Source: Streptomyces sp. AC558_RSS880
Lineage (GTDB): Bacteria; Actinomycetota; Actinomycetes; Streptomycetales; Streptomycetaceae
Assembly (NCBI RefSeq): GCF_019049255.1
Contig: NZ_JAGMUJ010000022.1
Location: 48,661 to 112,660 of the forward strand
Direction of reading: 5' to 3'
Length of the DNA stretch: 64,000 nt
Positions 1-8,536 of the stretch are shown here, piece by piece. How positions within the stretch are numbered: position 1 is the stretch's first letter; the number at the start of each line of letters is the position of its first letter. Under the pieces are notes generated by a model, which worked only from the letters and a program-made list of their open reading frames with translations, did no database searches and was not told where the DNA came from. Made by a program: the position numbers and the translations under genes.

Positions 1-660
1 GAGGCCCTCGCGCGGGCGCTGCGCCTGTCCGACCCGGAGCGCGACCTCCTCCACCGGCTGGCCGGCCACAGCGCCCCCGGCCCCGACGTCGTCCCCTCCC
101 GCATCACGCCGAGCGTGCGGCGGCTGCTCGACCGGCTGGCGCACACCCCGGTCGTCGTGTACGACGCCACCTGGACGCTCGTCCTCGCCAACGCGCCGTA
201 CGACGCGCTCATGGGCGACACGTCGGCCTGGCACGGCATCGAACGCAACGCCGTCTGGCGCAACCTCCTCGGACCCGGCACCCGCACCGTGCACACCCCG
301 CGGGAACAGGCCGACCACGAGGCGCGGCTCGTCGCCGACCTGCGTCTGACCGCCTCCCGGTATCCCGCCGACCGGGCGCTCCGGAGGCTCATCGGCGAGC
401 TCACGGAAGCGAGCCCGCGCTTCGCCGAGCTCTGGGACTCCGACGCCCCTCCCCCGCTTCCGGACCCGTCGAGGAGGAAGGTCGTCGACCATCCCGCGGT
501 CGGCCGTATCACGCTCGACTGCGACACGCTCGTCGTCGCCGGGGACGATCTGCGCATCACGGTCTACACCGCCGAGCCCGGCACCGAGGACGCCGAGCGT
601 CTCGCGCTCGCCGTCGTCCTCGGCACTCAGACGCTCGTCGACCCGCAGGGTGCGCGCTGA
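1..660 (+). CDS. MmyB-like HTH regulator, C-terminal part
   Basis: The reading frame is open from the first base, so the gene begins left of the window and only about 219 C-terminal residues are seen. The first 35 residues (EALARALRLSDPERDLLHRL) match the end of an Xre-type helix-turn-helix domain. The rest matches the MmyB-like ligand-binding domain, a PAS-like fold marked by a YDATWTLVLANAPYDALMGD-like segment near residue 55. Such proteins are usually cytoplasmic DNA-binding repressors whose ligand is unknown, often lying beside the enzyme genes they control. The enzyme gene downstream starts 177 bp later and is a possible target. The GTG at 114-116 region is internal and not the true start. 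Confidence 0.8.
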   Translation, partial: EALARALRLSDPERDLLHRLAGHSAPGPDVVPSRITPSVRRLLDRLAHTPVVVYDATWTLVLANAPYDALMGDTSAWHGIERNAVWRNLLGPGTRTVHTPREQADHEARLVADLRLTASRYPADRALRRLIGELTEASPRFAELWDSDAPPPLPDPSRRKVVDHPAVGRITLDCDTLVVAGDDLRITVYTAEPGTEDAERLALAVVLGTQTLVDPQGAR

Positions 661-836
661 GGCCCGTCCGGGCCGCCGAGGAGGTGGTGTACGGCCTGTC
701 CGCCGAGGAGGTCGTACGGCCCGTCCGCCGCCGGGACTCGACCCGGGTTTGCCGGGTCGGCAAACGTGCTCGGGCTTCCGGGGCGGCCTTCCGCATGATC
801 GAGGCACGGAAGACCACCGGGCCCGAAGGAGGGCGC

Positions 837-1823
837 ATGTCGCAGTACGCCACGGAGATCACACACCGGCTGGTTCCCTCGCCGGGAGGGCGGATCCATC
901 TCGTGGAGCAGGGAAGCGGGCCACTGGTGCTGCTCGTGCACGGGTTCCCGGAGTCCTGGTACTCCTGGCGCCACCAGCTGCCCGCACTCGCGGCGGCGGG
1001 GTACCGCGCGGTCGCCGCCGATGTGCGCGGCTACGGGCGCTCCTCCAAGCCGGCCGCGACGGACGCGTACCGGATGACGGCCCTGGTGGAGGACAACGTC
1101 GCGGTGGTGCACGCCCTGGGCGAGGAGTCGGCGGTGGTCGTCGGGCACGACTGGGGCGCGAACATCGCCGCGAACTCCGCCCTGCTCGCGCCGGAGGTGT
1201 TCCGCGCGGTGGCCCTGCTGAGCGTCCCCTACGCCCCGCGCGGCGGGCCCCGCCCCGGTGACGTCTTCGCCGGGATGGGCGGCGACGAGGAGTTCTACGT
1301 CTCGTACTTCCAGGAGCCGGGCCGCGCCGAGGCGGAGATCGAGCCCGATGTGCGGGGCTGGCTCGCGGGCCTCTACGCGGCGTTGTCCGCCGACACCATG
1401 CCCGCGCCCGGCGCTCCCGATCCGCACTTCGTCGGCGGGGGCGGGACCATGCGCGACCGGTTCCCCGCGGGCCGGCTGCCCGGCTGGCTGAGCGAGCGGG
1501 ATCTCGACGTCTATGCCGGGGAGTTCGAGCGGACGGGGATGACCGGCGCGCTCAACCGCTACCGGAACATGGACCGCGACTGGGAGGACCTGGCCGCGTT
1601 CGACGGCGCCCCGATCACCCAGCCGTCCCTGTTCGTCGGCGGCGGCCTGGACGCCTCCACGACCTGGCTGGCCGACGCGATCGAGGCGTTCCCGGTCACG
1701 CTGCCGGGCCTGGTCTCCTCGCACCTGCTCGACGGCTGCGGCCACTGGATCCAGCAGGAGCGCCCCGACGACGTCAACCGCCTCCTCACCGAATGGCTGG
1801 CGGTCATCCGGACCGTGTCGTGA
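837..1823 (+). CDS. alpha/beta hydrolase, epoxide hydrolase-like
   Basis: A 328-residue cytoplasmic alpha/beta hydrolase. The ATG at 837 was chosen because GAAGGAGGG lies just upstream. HGFPESWYSWRHQ near residue 38 carries the oxyanion motif HGxP of epoxide hydrolases. GHDWGAN near residue 103 has Asp as nucleophile, as in soluble epoxide hydrolases and haloalkane dehalogenases rather than Ser esterases. GCGHWIQQE near residue 305 supplies the catalytic His, and a cap region with several Tyr lies between them. It probably opens an epoxide to a diol, with unknown natural substrate. Haloalkane dehalogenase is less likely because HGFPES and the cap tyrosines favour an epoxide hydrolase. Confidence 0.85.
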   Translation: MSQYATEITHRLVPSPGGRIHLVEQGSGPLVLLVHGFPESWYSWRHQLPALAAAGYRAVAADVRGYGRSSKPAATDAYRMTALVEDNVAVVHALGEESAVVVGHDWGANIAANSALLAPEVFRAVALLSVPYAPRGGPRPGDVFAGMGGDEEFYVSYFQEPGRAEAEIEPDVRGWLAGLYAALSADTMPAPGAPDPHFVGGGGTMRDRFPAGRLPGWLSERDLDVYAGEFERTGMTGALNRYRNMDRDWEDLAAFDGAPITQPSLFVGGGLDASTTWLADAIEAFPVTLPGLVSSHLLDGCGHWIQQERPDDVNRLLTEWLAVIRTVS

Positions 1824-1921
1824 CGGCTTGACACCCCGCGGTTGGCGGAAGGTTCACCTCCGCCGGACATCTCCATGGTCGAACGCGCTTGTTCCGCAAT
1901 CGAGTCGTCATGGGGGATGTC

Positions 1922-2167
1922 ATGAAGGGACCGCGTAGGGCCGTCCTCGCGGCGTCGGCGCTGCTGTGCGCGTCGGTGCTGGTGGGCTGTGCCAAGCCCG
2001 ACCGGAGCGAGATCGTCACGTGGACCGACGAACACGGTCGGGCCTGCACGGGCGTGGCGGTGGTCGACTCCGAGGACGACGACCGTGAGGTGACCAGCAT
2101 CGACTGCGACTACCCGCCGGACGGCAGGCAGCCGGGCCGCCAGACCTCCGGGCCGCTGCCGGACTGA
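1922..2167 (+). CDS. small predicted lipoprotein
   Basis: An 81-residue protein. After a short basic N-terminus (MKGPRRAV) there is a hydrophobic stretch ending in the lipobox LVGC at about residue 23, so the mature protein should be lipid-anchored on the outer face of the membrane. The mature part is about 58 residues, acidic, with two further Cys (near RACTG and SIDCD) that could form a disulphide, and a Pro/Gly-rich tail. The start at 1922 follows a TGGGGGAT purine run; two upstream in-frame ATG/GTG codons would add residues that spoil the signal peptide. No family was recognised. Confidence 0.65.
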   Translation: MKGPRRAVLAASALLCASVLVGCAKPDRSEIVTWTDEHGRACTGVAVVDSEDDDREVTSIDCDYPPDGRQPGRQTSGPLPD

Positions 2168-2180
2168 GGCGCGGGCACGC

Positions 2181-3002
2181 TCAGCGCGGCGCGGCGGCGG
2201 TCAGCCTCAGGTACAGGTCCGTGCCGTACGGGTACCACCACGGGCTGTGCGCGCCGGCGGCGAGGTGGTCGATCGCGATCAGGGTGTCCGCCGCCGTCTT
2301 GCAGCGTGGGTGACGGGTGGCGAAGGCGGCGACGCGGGGGCGCTGGGTGGGGAGCCAGGCGGCGATGAGTCCGGGGTCGCCGTCGTACCACCAGGTGAAG
2401 TCGAAGTCCTCCCAGAGCAGGTCGGTCGCCCAGGCGAAGGCGAGGCGGACCAGGCCGGCTTCCGCCACCGGGCCGAGGAGGGTGGCGAGGGCGGCGAGGT
2501 GGTCCAGCCAGGGCCGCAGGTCGCCCGTCGCGTGGGCGATGCCCTCCACCAGTTCCGTGACGTCTGCCGCGGGCCGGCCGTCGGTCAGGGCGACGGCCAG
2601 CAGCGCGCGGAACGCCCGCTCCACCGCGGCGCGTTCGGGCGCGGGCCAGTCGGTCAGGGCGGCACCGTAGCCGGCCAGGTGGCCGATCTCCAGGTCCGGG
2701 TCGGTGCCCTCCTCGCCTCCCGGGCCCCAGTGGCGCAGGGCGCGCGGCATGAGGCGGCGCCACAGGACGGGGTACTGGTCCGCGTCCCAGTGGTCGACGG
2801 TCTCGCGCATGAAGTGGCCGAGGACGTCGTCCGGTACGGCGGCGGGGTCGCCGCCGAGCAGGACCAGCTCCGACTCGGGGGTGCAGTACGTGCAGCCGTC
2901 CACCGGACGGTCGAGTGCGGGGGGCGACGCGAAGACGAGGTCGGCTTCGGCGAGGGCGTGGCGCCACATCGCGTACGGATCGACGTCACGGGGATCGGAC
3001 AT
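2181..3002 (-). CDS. conserved hypothetical protein
   Basis: A 273-residue acidic, Trp-rich soluble protein without signal peptide or membrane segment. It begins MSDPRDVDPYAMWRHALAEA and has a CTYC pair near residue 38, then an Ala/Leu-rich helical body and a Trp-rich end (FTWWYDGDP, SPWWYPYG). The pattern resembles Streptomyces proteins of unknown function found near SUKH-type immunity genes, but no function can be assigned. It is transcribed away from the DUF2000 gene, and its promoter must lie in the 204-bp gap to the right. Confidence 0.7.
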   Translation of the reverse strand: MSDPRDVDPYAMWRHALAEADLVFASPPALDRPVDGCTYCTPESELVLLGGDPAAVPDDVLGHFMRETVDHWDADQYPVLWRRLMPRALRHWGPGGEEGTDPDLEIGHLAGYGAALTDWPAPERAAVERAFRALLAVALTDGRPAADVTELVEGIAHATGDLRPWLDHLAALATLLGPVAEAGLVRLAFAWATDLLWEDFDFTWWYDGDPGLIAAWLPTQRPRVAAFATRHPRCKTAADTLIAIDHLAAGAHSPWWYPYGTDLYLRLTAAAPR

Positions 3003-3080
3003 GTCGGCCTGCCACGGGGACTCCGCACAGGGTGCCTGGCGAAGAGCGCGACATTACCAGCCGCGGGCCCTCCCGGCCCT

Positions 3081-3107
3081 CCCGATCCTCCCGATCCTCC
3101 CGATCCT
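3081..3107. repeat. 9-bp tandem repeat, three copies
   Basis: Three perfect head-to-tail copies of CCCGATCCT lie in the otherwise non-coding 204-bp gap between the two leftward genes on either side. A looser CCCGGCCCT unit precedes them. This looks like slippage-prone simple sequence with no evident function. Confidence 0.8.
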
Positions 3108-3206
3108 CATTGCGATCAGCGGAGTTGAGGCAGTGGAGCAGGGGCGGGGTCCGGGCCGGTGAACCGGACCTCGCCCGCCTCTCCGTTCCACCACCTGGTC
3201 AGCGGC

Positions 3207-3623
3207 TCACGGGTGCATCCGCGCGCCCTTGAGGACCTTGTCCACCGCGTTCCTCGGGCCGTGGACCGACAGGCCCACCAGGTCCAGGTCCGCCGTGCCG
3301 ACGGCGCGGACCGCCGCGCGGTTGGCCTCGTCGTGGCCCGTGGCGAACAGGTCGGAGGTGAAGACCGCACGGGGCAGGGCGCGGGAGAGGGCGCGCGTGT
3401 GGGCCGCCTTCAGCACTTCCTTCGTGCCCTGGAAGACCAGGACCGGCTGCCGGAACATCGGCAGGTACGGCACGTCGTCCGCGTCCTCGTAGGGTGCGCC
3501 GATCAGCTCGGGGAGCTGTGTGCCCAGGCCGCTGACCAGGAACGCGGTGACGTTGAGGCGCTGCCAGGGTTCCAGGTCCTCGCGCAGCAGTACGGCGATC
3601 TTCGTGTCGAAGCGAGTGCTCAT
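3207..3623 (-). CDS. DUF2000 family protein
   Basis: A 138-residue protein starting MSTRFDTKIAVLLREDLEPW, the characteristic opening of DUF2000. Members are small single-domain alpha/beta proteins of unknown biochemical role, and this one has the usual length. LNVTAFLVSGLG and LVFQGTKEVL in the middle are also typical. It is divergently transcribed from an AraC-type regulator only 49 bp away, a recurring arrangement that suggests the regulator controls it. The ATG at 3623 was preferred over upstream in-frame codons because the homologous region starts there. Confidence 0.85.
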   Translation of the reverse strand: MSTRFDTKIAVLLREDLEPWQRLNVTAFLVSGLGTQLPELIGAPYEDADDVPYLPMFRQPVLVFQGTKEVLKAAHTRALSRALPRAVFTSDLFATGHDEANRAAVRAVGTADLDLVGLSVHGPRNAVDKVLKGARMHP

Positions 3624-3672
3624 GCACTGAGACTGCCGATCGGGTCCCGCCCGCGTCTTGTACGTTGTTTGC

Positions 3673-4479
3673 ATGGCCGCAGAGCGCCCCGAGCGGGTCG
3701 TTTCCGCCTGGCGGCCCCGTGTTCCGGGCGTCGTCGAGGTGTTCCACGCCCGCTTCACCGAGTACGCCTACCCGATGCACGTCCACGACGCCTGGACGCT
3801 GCTCATCGTCGACGACGGCGCCGTACGGTACGACCTCGACCGGCACGAGCACGGCACCCCGCACGACACCGTGTCCCTGCTGCCGCCGCACGTCCCCCAC
3901 AACGGGGCCCCCGCCACTCCCGGCGGCTTCCGCAAGCGGGTGCTGTACCTCGACGGCCACCATCTCGCCGACGATCTCATCGGGGCCGCCGTCGACCGGC
4001 CCGATCTGCGCGACCCCCTGCTGCGGCGGCGCGTGGGGCAGGTGCACTCCGCGCTCGTGCGGCCCGGGGACGAGCTGGAGGCCGAGAGCAGGCTGGCGCT
4101 GGTCGGGGAGCGGCTGCGGGAGCACCTGCGGTCCCGGGAGGTCCTCGGACCGCCCCGGCGGGACCCCGTGCTCGCGCGGCGGCTGCGGGAGCTGCTCGAC
4201 GAGCGGGTCGTGGAGGGCGTCGGCCTGGCGGAGGCCGGCGGGACGCTGTCCGCCCATCCCGCGCACCTCGTACGGGCGTTCAGCGGGGCCTACGGCATCG
4301 CGCCGCACCAGTACCTGATGTCCCGCCGGGTCGGCCGCGCCCGGCGGCTGCTCCTGGAGGGACGGTCACCGGGCGAGGTCGCCGTCGCCACCGGCTTCTA
4401 CGACCAGGCGCACCTCACCCGGCACTTCCGCAGGCTGGTCGGGGTCACGCCGGGGCGTTACCGCGCGGAGGGCCGGTGA
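3673..4479 (+). CDS. AraC-family transcriptional regulator
   Basis: A 268-residue regulator. The N-terminal half is a cupin-like effector domain (HVHDAWTLLIVDDGAVRYDL, then LLPPHVPHNG). The C-terminal 100 residues form the double helix-turn-helix of AraC proteins, with the conserved second-helix signature GFYDQAHLTRHFRRLVGVTPG. The ATG at 3673 lies six bases after a TACGTT -10-like hexamer, so the mRNA may be nearly leaderless. It probably autoregulates and controls the divergent DUF2000 gene from the shared 49-bp gap. The ligand is unknown. Confidence 0.9.
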   Translation: MAAERPERVVSAWRPRVPGVVEVFHARFTEYAYPMHVHDAWTLLIVDDGAVRYDLDRHEHGTPHDTVSLLPPHVPHNGAPATPGGFRKRVLYLDGHHLADDLIGAAVDRPDLRDPLLRRRVGQVHSALVRPGDELEAESRLALVGERLREHLRSREVLGPPRRDPVLARRLRELLDERVVEGVGLAEAGGTLSAHPAHLVRAFSGAYGIAPHQYLMSRRVGRARRLLLEGRSPGEVAVATGFYDQAHLTRHFRRLVGVTPGRYRAEGR

Positions 4480-4508
4480 CCCCCGCGGAGGCGGGCCACC
4501 GGCCCTCC
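4467..4508. terminator. bidirectional terminator hairpin
   Basis: Perfect 12-bp inverted repeat GGAGGGCCGGTG / CACCGGCCCTCC with a small nested GC stem in the loop. It overlaps the stop codon of the AraC gene and sits just before the end of the convergent secreted-protein gene, so it can serve both. No U-tract, as usual in Streptomyces. Confidence 0.7.
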
Positions 4509-4512
4509 GGGG

Positions 4513-5319
4513 TCACTTCACGTCGACGTAGTCGCCCGCCGCCGTCGCGCCGCCCGTCGTGGACGTCTCGCCGAACGTCCAGCGCCAGTAGCCGTCGGTG
4601 GTGGCCGTCACCGTGGTCTTCAGGGAGCCCGTGGAGTTCGCCCGCGCGGTCTTGACGGTCGTGTAGGTGCTGGTGCCCGCCTTGCGGAACTGGAGCTTGG
4701 CCAGCTTGCCGCCGTAGCCGACGTACGCCTCCCTGCCCCAGTCGGCGCGGGTCAGCTTGCCCGTCACGGTGAGCGTCCTGTTCTTGACGACCGGTTCCGG
4801 CGAGGCGTTGACCGTGGCCCGCGCGGCGCGCTTGACCTGGACCGTGCCGAGGCCGGTCAGGTTCTCCTCGGCCTTGAGCTTGGTCTCGCTCCCGGGGGCC
4901 CAGAGGCGGATGTTGGCCGCGATCTTCCAGGTGGTGGCGTCCTTGGTGGAGTCCAGGGTCCAGCGGGGGTCGATGTAGAGATCGCCCTCGACGTTCGCCG
5001 AGCCGGGGGTGTCGTCGTAGTAGATGACGTGACCCGTGCGGATGCCGCTCTCCGCGCCCTCGGCGGCCGTGGTGTCGTGGTAGAGGTACGGGAACACGGT
5101 GACGTCGCCGGACGAGTACCCCGCGGGCCAGGTCATGCGGAAGCTGAGGCTGGGGTACTTCTCCTCGGAGATACCCACGACGATGGGCTTGCCGTTGTTC
5201 ACGACCACGTTCGACACGGTGACGCCGGTGTCGGCCGCCTGTGCGGGCGTCGCGGTGCACACCCCGAGGGCGAGCGCTCCGGTGAGCGCGGCCATGAGGG
5301 CGGATCTGCCTGTGCGCAT
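4513..5319 (-). CDS. secreted protein of unknown function
   Basis: About 268 residues. The N-terminus is a classical signal peptide: Arg near the start, hydrophobic core ALMAALTGALALGV, and a likely cleavage after ATPAQA-A. The mature protein is rich in beta-strand sequence. Its second half (from about ATVNASPEPVVKNRTLTVTG) resembles the Streptomyces calcium-binding/Ig-like repeats that end in TTVTATTDGYWRWTFGET. The start at 5319 has AGAGG six bases upstream; an ATG at 5334 would add five residues with no ribosome site. It is probably an extracellular structural or stress protein; no catalytic motif is seen. Confidence 0.75.
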   Translation of the reverse strand: MRTGRSALMAALTGALALGVCTATPAQAADTGVTVSNVVVNNGKPIVVGISEEKYPSLSFRMTWPAGYSSGDVTVFPYLYHDTTAAEGAESGIRTGHVIYYDDTPGSANVEGDLYIDPRWTLDSTKDATTWKIAANIRLWAPGSETKLKAEENLTGLGTVQVKRAARATVNASPEPVVKNRTLTVTGKLTRADWGREAYVGYGGKLAKLQFRKAGTSTYTTVKTARANSTGSLKTTVTATTDGYWRWTFGETSTTGGATAAGDYVDVK

Positions 5320-5429
5320 GCACGTCCTCTTCATGCACGGGACCCCTGAGACCGGGGTCCGGATCGCGGCAGGTTAACAGTACGTACCCGCACGTCCGTT
5401 CGGCGCCCCTGCCGTGACCTGCGCGGTCG

Positions 5430-5936
5430 TCACCCGTCCGAGGGGCGCTGCAGCAGGTGCGTGAACGCGTCCAGGTTGCGGGTGGACTCGCCGCGCGACA
5501 CCCGCCACTCGTACTCCTTGCGGATCGCCGAGGCGAAACCGAGCTCCAGGAGGGTGTTGAAGCTGCCGTCGGCGGCGTCCAGGACCTGGCCGAGGAGGCG
5601 GTCGAGTTCCTCCGCGGTGACGGCGGAGAGGGGGAGGCGGCCGGTGACGTAGACGTCGCCGAGCGGGTCGACGGCGTAACTCACGCCGAAGAGCTTGAGG
5701 TTGCGCTCCAGGAGCCAGCGGTGGACGGCCGCCTCGTTCTCGTCGGGGTGGCGGATGACGAAGGCGTTCAGGGAGAGCGTGTGCCGGCCGGCGATCAGGG
5801 ACACGGTCGTGGAGAGCTTGCGGGTGCCGGGGAGCTTCACCACGTAACTGCCGGGCGCGGGGCTCTCCCACTCCAGCTCGGCGTCCCTCAGGACGTCCTC
5901 GATGACCTGCGTTGCCTCCGCCGCCTTGTCAGCCAT
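5430..5936 (-). CDS. YbjN-domain protein
   Basis: A 168-residue soluble protein of the YbjN family (type III secretion-chaperone-like fold). The pattern ending in [33 protein letters not shown] is typical of the actinobacterial branch. It overlaps the end of mshA by 8 bp on the same strand and is therefore translationally coupled to it. Its biochemical role is not known; chaperone or adaptor functions have been suggested for the family. The constant neighbourhood with mshA in streptomycetes hints at a link to mycothiol or redox physiology, but that is inference. Confidence 0.85.
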   Translation of the reverse strand: MADKAAEATQVIEDVLRDAELEWESPAPGSYVVKLPGTRKLSTTVSLIAGRHTLSLNAFVIRHPDENEAAVHRWLLERNLKLFGVSYAVDPLGDVYVTGRLPLSAVTAEELDRLLGQVLDAADGSFNTLLELGFASAIRKEYEWRVSRGESTRNLDAFTHLLQRPSDG

Positions 5937-7266
5937 GGGGCGAGCGTACGTGACGGCGGTGGGCCTGGGTCGCGGCCGTGTAGACGTCGGCGGTGGCCGC
6001 GGCGGAGGTGTCCCAGCCGAAGGACCGGGCGTGCCGGGCGGCGGCCTCGCCCATGCGGTCGACGAGGTGCGGGTGGTCGGCGAAGTCGCGCAGCACGCGC
6101 GCGTAGGCGTCGGGGTCGTGGCCCTGGACGAGGAAGCCGGTGTGCCCGTCCCGCACGGCCACCGGGAGGCCGCCGACCGCCGCCGCGAGCACCGGGGTGC
6201 CGGCGGCCTGCGCCTCTATGGCGACCAGCCCGAAGGACTCGCTGTAGGACGGCATGACGAGCACGGACGCCGCGCGGAACCAGTCCGCGAGCTGCTCCTG
6301 CCCGACGGGCGGGCGGAACCGCACGACGTCCGCGATGCCGAGCCGCGCGGCGAGCTTCTGCAGCCCCTCCGGCTTGGCGAGGCCGCTGCCGCTGGGGCCG
6401 CCGACCACGGGGACGCAGATGCGTGAGCGCAGCTCGGGACGCTCACCGAGCAGGGCGGCCACCGCGCGGAGGAGCACGTCGGGTGCCTTGAGGGGCTGGA
6501 TGCGGCCCGCGAAGAGGGGGATCAGGGCGTCCTGCGGCAGGCCGAGGCGGGCCCGCGCGGCGGCCCGGCCGTCGGCCGGGCGGAAGCGGGACAGGTTGAC
6601 GCCGGGGTGGACGACGGCGACCTTGCCGGGGTCGGCCGCGTAGTGCCGTACGAGTTCGTCGGCCTCCTCGGCGGTGTTGGCGATCAGCCGGTCGGCGGCG
6701 GCGACGATCTGGGTCTCGCCGATGACGCGGGCGGCGGGCTCGGGCGTGTCGCCGTCGGCCAGGTTGGCGTTCTTGACCTTGGCCATGGTGTGCATGGCGT
6801 GCACCAGGGGCACGCCCCAGCGCTGGGCGGCGAGCCAGCCGACGTGGCCGGAGAGCCAGTAGTGGGAGTGGACCAGGTCGTAGTGGCCGGGGCGGTGGTG
6901 GGCCCAGGCCTGCATCACGCCGTGGGTGAAGGCGCACAGCTGGGCCGGGAGCTCCTCCTTGGCGAGGCCCTCGTAGGGGCCCGCGTCGACGTGCCGGACG
7001 AGGACGCCGGGGGCGAGTTCGACGGTGGGCGGGAGGGCGGCCGCGGTCGCGCGGGTGAAGATCTCGACCTCGATGTTGATCTCGGCGAGGCGCTGCGCGA
7101 GCTCCACGATGTAGACGTTCATGCCGCCCGCGTCGCCGGTGCCCGGCTGGTGGAGCGGGGAGGTGTGCACGGAGAGCATCGCCACGCGGCGGGGCCTGCG
7201 GTGCAGCCGCAGCCGCGGGGAGGCGGCGGGGGAGCGCCGCCCGAGCCTCGCGATGTACTGGCTCAC
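5929..7266 (-). CDS. mshA: D-inositol-3-phosphate glycosyltransferase
   Basis: A 445-residue GT-B glycosyltransferase (GT4) catalysing the first step of mycothiol synthesis: transfer of GlcNAc from UDP-GlcNAc to 1-L-myo-inositol-1-phosphate. Recognisable elements are [19 protein letters not shown] (acceptor and phosphate-binding loop), [38 protein letters not shown] and the donor-binding [21 protein letters not shown] with its E-x7-E pair. The GTG at 7266 was chosen because GAGGAGGAA lies upstream; ATG codons further left would add a non-conserved tail. It heads a two-gene operon with the YbjN-like gene. The last-step gene, mshD, begins at the far end of this window. Confidence 0.95.
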   Translation of the reverse strand: MSQYIARLGRRSPAASPRLRLHRRPRRVAMLSVHTSPLHQPGTGDAGGMNVYIVELAQRLAEINIEVEIFTRATAAALPPTVELAPGVLVRHVDAGPYEGLAKEELPAQLCAFTHGVMQAWAHHRPGHYDLVHSHYWLSGHVGWLAAQRWGVPLVHAMHTMAKVKNANLADGDTPEPAARVIGETQIVAAADRLIANTAEEADELVRHYAADPGKVAVVHPGVNLSRFRPADGRAAARARLGLPQDALIPLFAGRIQPLKAPDVLLRAVAALLGERPELRSRICVPVVGGPSGSGLAKPEGLQKLAARLGIADVVRFRPPVGQEQLADWFRAASVLVMPSYSESFGLVAIEAQAAGTPVLAAAVGGLPVAVRDGHTGFLVQGHDPDAYARVLRDFADHPHLVDRMGEAAARHARSFGWDTSAAATADVYTAATQAHRRHVRSPHG

Positions 7267-7472
7267 GTGGCGTTCCTCCTCGCTGCGGGCATGGCTGTCG
7301 GAGGGTGTGCCACCCTCGGCGACGTCAACGTCCGAAAACCGCGTCCCCATTTCCGGACGACGTCCCCGGTTGGCGTTTTTACCGAATCATTACCATCTGT
7401 CGCTCAACCGTTCGAAAATGGGCCGCGTCACCCACACCGGTGCCGCTTCCGGGTACCCGCATACTCGTCCCC

Positions 7473-8327
7473 ATGACAGTCCGCGCCCCCTCCCTCCCCC
7501 GCCCTCGGCCCGGCTCGAGCGGGAGGGCCCCCGTCGTGGGCACGGTGACGCGCGGGACGACCAACCCCAACCGGCTGCGCCGCATGGACCGCTGGATCAC
7601 GGCCACGCACGGCGCGGAACTGCGCCGCGCCGCCGATCCCGTCGCCGTCGACCTCGGCTACGGCGCGGCCCCCTGGACGGCGGTCGAACTGCTCCACCGG
7701 CTGCGCGCCGTGGCGCCCCGCGCGCGCGTGGCGGGCGTCGAGATCGAACCGGCCCGGGTCACGGCGGCACGGCCGTACGAGCGCGAGGGACTGGCCTTCC
7801 TCCGCGGCGGCTTCGAGGTCCCGGTCCCCGGGCGGCCGGTGCTGGTCCGCGCGGCGAACGTGCTGCGCCAGTACGACGAGGCCGAGGTCGCCGCCGTGTG
7901 GCGGCGGCTGTGCGCGCGGCTCGCCCCCGCCGACCCGGCGACGGGCTCGCGCGGCGGGCTGCTGGTCGAGGGGACCTGCGACGAGATCGGGCGCCGGCAC
8001 GTCTGGGTCGCCCTCGGGCCGGAAGGGCCGCGCACGGTCACCTTCGCGACCCGCCTCGGCTCCCTGGAGCGCCCCTCCGACCTGGCGGAACGCCTGCCGA
8101 AGGCGCTCATCCACCGCAATGTGCCGGGCGAACCGGTGCACGCCTTCCTGCGCGACTTCGACCGCGCCTGGGCCGCCGCCGCGCCCTACGCCTCGTACGG
8201 CGCACGGCAGCGCTGGATCCGGGCGGTGCGGGACCTCACGGCCGACTGGCCGGTGGCGGACGGGCCGGGGCGGTGGCGGCAGGGGGAAGTGACGGTGCGG
8301 TGGGAGGCGTTGGCGCCCGGGCGTTGA
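7473..8327 (+). CDS. class I SAM-dependent methyltransferase-like protein
   Basis: A 284-residue protein divergent from mshA. VAVDLGYGAAPWTAVEL near residue 60 is a motif I-like glycine loop of a Rossmann-fold methyltransferase, followed by an acidic residue in VAGVEIEPARV (motif II) and GGLLVEGTCDEIG. The substrate is unknown. The neighbourhood between mshA and the NlpC/P60 gene is part of the conserved Streptomyces core. The ATG at 7473 was chosen because upstream in-frame sequence is non-conserved and lies in the promoter gap. The 206-bp divergent gap contains an AT-richer stretch near 7375-7420 that is the likely promoter zone. Confidence 0.75.
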   Translation: MTVRAPSLPRPRPGSSGRAPVVGTVTRGTTNPNRLRRMDRWITATHGAELRRAADPVAVDLGYGAAPWTAVELLHRLRAVAPRARVAGVEIEPARVTAARPYEREGLAFLRGGFEVPVPGRPVLVRAANVLRQYDEAEVAAVWRRLCARLAPADPATGSRGGLLVEGTCDEIGRRHVWVALGPEGPRTVTFATRLGSLERPSDLAERLPKALIHRNVPGEPVHAFLRDFDRAWAAAAPYASYGARQRWIRAVRDLTADWPVADGPGRWRQGEVTVRWEALAPGR

Positions 8328-8536
8328 TGCCCTGGCGGTAAACCTCTCGTGACGGCTCGGGGTGACAGGAACGATCTCCGTGAGTCGTTCGTCACACTGG
8401 CGGGACGATCGCCGCGCCGGGGAATGCCGGGAAGGGAGAGACGGGAAGCACTCCCCCTGTCGTTTCGCGTGCCGGCGTGGCAGCATCCCCGGGTGACGGG
8501 ATGTTACTGACGGTTAATCAAGCGGGGGTAGGGGTC

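Noticed and set aside
3159..4655. 498-residue rightward ORF across the DUF2000/AraC region
   Set aside because: Arg/Pro-rich antisense and off-frame shadow of the two real genes.
8328..8536. Possible c-di-AMP (ydaO-type) riboswitch before the NlpC/P60 gene
   Set aside because: Streptomyces cell-wall hydrolase genes often have one, but the conserved core elements could not be found in this gap.
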